Position numbers and translations under genes: made by a program. A DNA stretch of 64,000 nucleotides from the NCBI RefSeq assembly GCF_019578655.1, contig NC_063261.1:1364001-1428000 (forward strand), given 5' to 3'. Below the pieces are notes generated by a model. The model did no database searches, was not told where the DNA came from, and saw nothing but the letters and a program-made list of their open reading frames with translations. Below are positions 61,404 to 64,000 of the stretch, one piece after another (within the stretch, counting starts at the first letter, position 1; every line of letters starts with the position of its first letter). The DNA comes from Ricinus communis. Its lineage: Eukaryota; Streptophyta; Magnoliopsida; Malpighiales; Euphorbiaceae.

Positions 61404-62019
61404 AAACTTGTAAGTTTGGTTTACTTTCTTTTCAATTAAGGGTCTATCTTCTATTTCATCTCAATTTCTGTTGGCATCAGTATAAAAAAAAGTATACTAT
61501 TTTCATTGCTGCCCGCATACCAAGGCGGATTTCTAAAAAAAAAAAAGAAAGGAACGGAAAACTAACACTAACCGTTTGTGTTGGGTAGTTCTTGAAGAAT
61601 TGATTCTTGATTGATTCATTCCGTAATTCTTTTTAATTGATTGGAGCTGATCTTCATTCTGGAAATTTTGATTTGGGTAATTTTTTTGTTTTCTCTTAAA
61701 AAGCTTTTCTTTTGGGTTAATTAAGTCTTGTTCGATTAGTTGTAAGCTTATTTTGTTCACACGCTTATAATTCGTCTTATTGATTCACGAGTGTTCTATT
61801 GAACTTCATAATTAATAAACGTTAAGAGGTTGTGAAAGACTTATTTTTGTGATTACTAGAATAATTTGATTTAATTTCTATAAGGAATTCAATTCTTTGT
61901 GAGTGAAACACATGAGGGAGTGATCTTTTCTTGTTTTGCCTTTGACTATAAGAAGTCCAGAGTATAACACTTGATCACGTCTTTTTTTTTATTTTCTTTT
62001 CTAGTCTTTTGGGTTAACC
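61404..62019 (+). other. Retrotransposon 5' leader
   Basis: Non-coding leader between primer site and gag start. It holds an A-run at 61537-61548 and T-rich tracts. The short ORFs on both strands have no domain. Confidence 0.7.
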
Positions 62020-62973
62020 ATGTCATCTGAACAACCATTGACTTTGGAAAATTTAGCTTCTACATTAAGAGATGTAGTAGAACATATGCAAAGACAATTT
62101 CTAAAACAAGATGACAAATTAACTAGGTTATTGAATGATATGCCTAAAACGTCTAAAGGGGATGGTTTTGATAATGACCAAGAAAGCGAGTCTAAAGGGT
62201 CTAGACATAATCTCCAACCCAAAATTGACACTAATTTGGGTAGCATTAAGATGAAAATACCATCTTTTCATGGTAAGAGTGACCCTGAAGTTTATTTGGA
62301 GTGGGAAAAGAAGGTTGAAAGGGTTTTTGAATGTCATAACTATAGTGAGTCTAAAAAGGTTAAACTTGCTGTTGTTGAATTCTGTGATTATGCTGCCATC
62401 TGGTGGGATCAATTGGTGAGTGGTCGTAGGCATTATGGAGAACCCAAAGTTGGTTCATAGGATGAGGTTAAACACATTATGCGTAAAAGGTTTGTACCAT
62501 TGCACTTCCAAAGGGATTTGTACAACAAGTTACAAAATTTAGTACAAGGTAGTAAGAGTGTTGAGGAGTATTGGCAATTTATGGAGATAGCTATGATTAG
62601 AGCCAATATAGATGAGGATAGGGAAGCCACAATGGCAAGATTTCTGCATGGTTTGAATCATGATATTGCTAACATAATTGAATTGCAGCATTATGTAGAG
62701 ATGGAGGACATGTTGCACATGGTTGTAAAGATGGAAAAGCAGTTAAAAACCAAGAGCAGAAGTGCTGCCCCTAGCTCAAAATGGAGTAACACATGCAAAG
62801 GGAGCAACCAGCCCCCTAACAAGGGTCGTGAGGCATTAAAAGACATCAAGGCAACCCTTAAATTTGATGTTAACATTAAGCTAACGACACAAAGTGACCT
62901 CAAATCAAAGAAAGTGCAATGTTTGAAGTGTTTGGGGTATGGGCATATATCTTCCCAATGTCCAAACAAGTGA
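62020..62973 (+). pseudogene. Ty3/gypsy gag with one internal stop
   Basis: The start at 62020 (MSSEQPLTLENLA) fits the leader and primer site. The frame stays the same to 62973 except for an in-frame TAG at 62458-62460. Blocks: a coiled-coil-prone N-terminus, the gag core (IPSFHGKSDPEVYLEWEKKV, then IWWDQL), FVPLHFQRDLYNKLQNL, and a zinc knuckle CLKCLGYGHISSQC near the end, a perfect C-x2-C-x4-H-x4-C. The terminal TGA (62971-62973) and a nearby in-frame TAA (62986-62988) sit where the polyprotein normally continues, so they also look like nonsense changes. The clade is Ty3/gypsy, possibly chromovirus; I cannot fix it without RT and integrase. Confidence 0.9.
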
Positions 62974-63810
62974 ACCATGGCAATTTAAAGTGGTGAAGTG
63001 GTCTTTGAGAGTGATGAAGAATCTGAACCTAGTGAGGAGAATTACCTAGACATGCCTGAGTTGGAGGATTGTGATGATGTGCAATTGGGTGAGGTTAGTA
63101 ATGTACTTGTAACCTTTAGAGCTCTTAATTTACAACCTGTTGATGATGATGTTCAAAGGGAAAACATATTCCATACTTCATGTAAAGTACAAAACCATGA
63201 TGCTAATTGTAGTTTAATAATTGATGGGGGTAGTTGTACTAATGTAGCATGTTGATAAACTTAAGCTTCCAACTATTAAGCACCCTAAGCCATACACCTT
63301 GCAATGGCTCAATGATCAAAGTGGAATTAGAGTTACTAAGCAAGTACGGGTTGCATTTAGTATAAAGAAGTATCATGATGAGGTACTATGTGATGTTGTT
63401 CCCATGCAAGCATGTCATATGTTGCTAGGTGGACCATGGTTATATGATAGATTTGTAATTCATAATGGTCGAATCAATGCTTATTCTTTTGTAATTGATG
63501 GAAAACCATATGTTTTGGCACCATTAAGTCCTAAAGAAGTTTGTGAATTACAAAAAGTTGTAAAGGACCGAATGGAAGCATGTGAGAAAGAAAAAAGAAA
63601 GTGTGAGAGTGCACATGAAAAAGAAAAGGTGCACAAGCAAAAGGGGAGTTGTGTGGAAAGTAATGAGGGGCAAGAGCAAAGAGTGGTAAAAGGAGAGTTT
63701 AGTGAGGGTTTGCACAAGAATGTGAGCAAAAGAATGAGTAAGGCGCAAGAAAAAGGGGAGGCAAGTGAGAAAAAAGTGAGTTTCGTAGTTAGAGAGCGAG
63801 ATATGAGAAA
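62974..63810 (+). pseudogene. Ty3/gypsy aspartic protease region
   Basis: The frame of gag continues through an acidic linker (EESEPSEENYLDMPEL) to the protease. The active site reads LIIDGGSCTNVA with the aspartate at 63223-63225; D-G-G instead of D-S/T-G is usual in this retrotransposon family. A small deletion near 63248 shifts the frame after NVA; the protein resumes at KLKLPTIKHP and includes YHDEVLCDVVPMQA and HMLLGGPWLYDR, the flap and C-terminal part. A highly charged Lys/Glu linker follows (63560-63800). Another frame change lies near 63811. Confidence 0.87.
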
Positions 63811-64000
63811 GCTTTGAGTGAAAATAGGCAAGTACTTGTACTTATGTACAAGGAAACTTTATTTAACACTAATAATCTTAACTCTTCTCTTCCTAGTGTG
63901 TTTGTAAGTGTTTTGCAGGAGTTTGACGATGTGTTTCCCGAGGAGTTACCTAATGGGTTGCCACCACTAAGGGGGATAGATCACCAAATTGACTTTGTAC
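63811..64000 (+). pseudogene. Start of Ty3/gypsy reverse transcriptase, runs off the window
   Basis: After the frame change at about 63811 an open frame reaches the window end. It ends with VLQEFDDVFPEELPNGLPP and RGIDHQIDFV, the entry block of Ty3/gypsy RT. Catalytic motifs lie outside the window. Confidence 0.85.

Noticed and set aside
63481..63831. A reverse-strand ORF of 116 residues opposite the protease linker
   Set aside because: It is the shadow of the Lys/Glu-rich linker on the plus strand, giving a Ser/Leu/Phe-rich product of no known family.

Overview
The window is repeat-rich nuclear DNA from a flowering plant, most likely a eudicot and probably pericentromeric or other heterochromatin. 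The evidence is the set of plant-specific LTR-retrotransposon lineages (Athila-type, Tat/Ogre-type and a third Ty3/gypsy element, plus Ty1/copia), solo LTRs, and a very long minisatellite. I see no intact host protein gene, rRNA or tRNA. The species cannot be named from the sequence alone.

Layout. 1-1993 is LTR-like sequence that appears to end inside a decayed Athila-type element (1994-6791: RNase H, integrase with a recognisable D,D-35-E triad, a 3' non-coding spacer, and a 3' LTR at 5371-6791). That LTR abuts a 39-bp satellite running from 6792 to 42651. The satellite is interrupted by one reverse-oriented solo LTR (10475-11948) and by a 500-N assembly gap (20270-20769). The array is a mosaic of three main 39-bp variants arranged in 4- to 8-mer higher-order units, and these have been copied again in blocks of 0.4 to 4.5 kb. 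Because 39 is a multiple of three and the monomer lacks stops in four frames, the array produces many long ORFs on both strands (up to 1042 codons). I treat these as by-products of the repeat, not as genes.

From 42652 to 50290 lie fragments of reverse-strand Ty1/copia elements (gag N-terminus, LTR/leader DNA, polypurine tract, RNase H end, gag zinc knuckle). A solo LTR (47641-49125) with perfect 5-bp target duplications is inserted among them; it belongs to the same family as the LTR inside the satellite. From about 50291 to 60416 lies a reverse-strand Tat/Ogre-type Ty3/gypsy element: 3' LTR, polypurine tract, integrase, a second (archaeal-type) RNase H, RT-RNase H, protease region and gag. 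On its opposite strand, between pol and the LTR, is a decayed intron-bearing additional ORF. From 60429 to the window end is a forward-strand Ty3/gypsy element: pol tail, LTR, tRNA-Met primer site, gag, protease and the start of RT, with several nonsense and frameshift lesions.

How the parts fit: the window records layered insertion and satellite expansion. The satellite is the unusual component. I do not recognise it as a described family. It shows a hairpin core, signs of CpG decay, presence/absence of an LTR between two near-identical duplicated blocks, and an in-frame junction with a copia gag reading frame at its right edge. All elements look dead as autonomous units.
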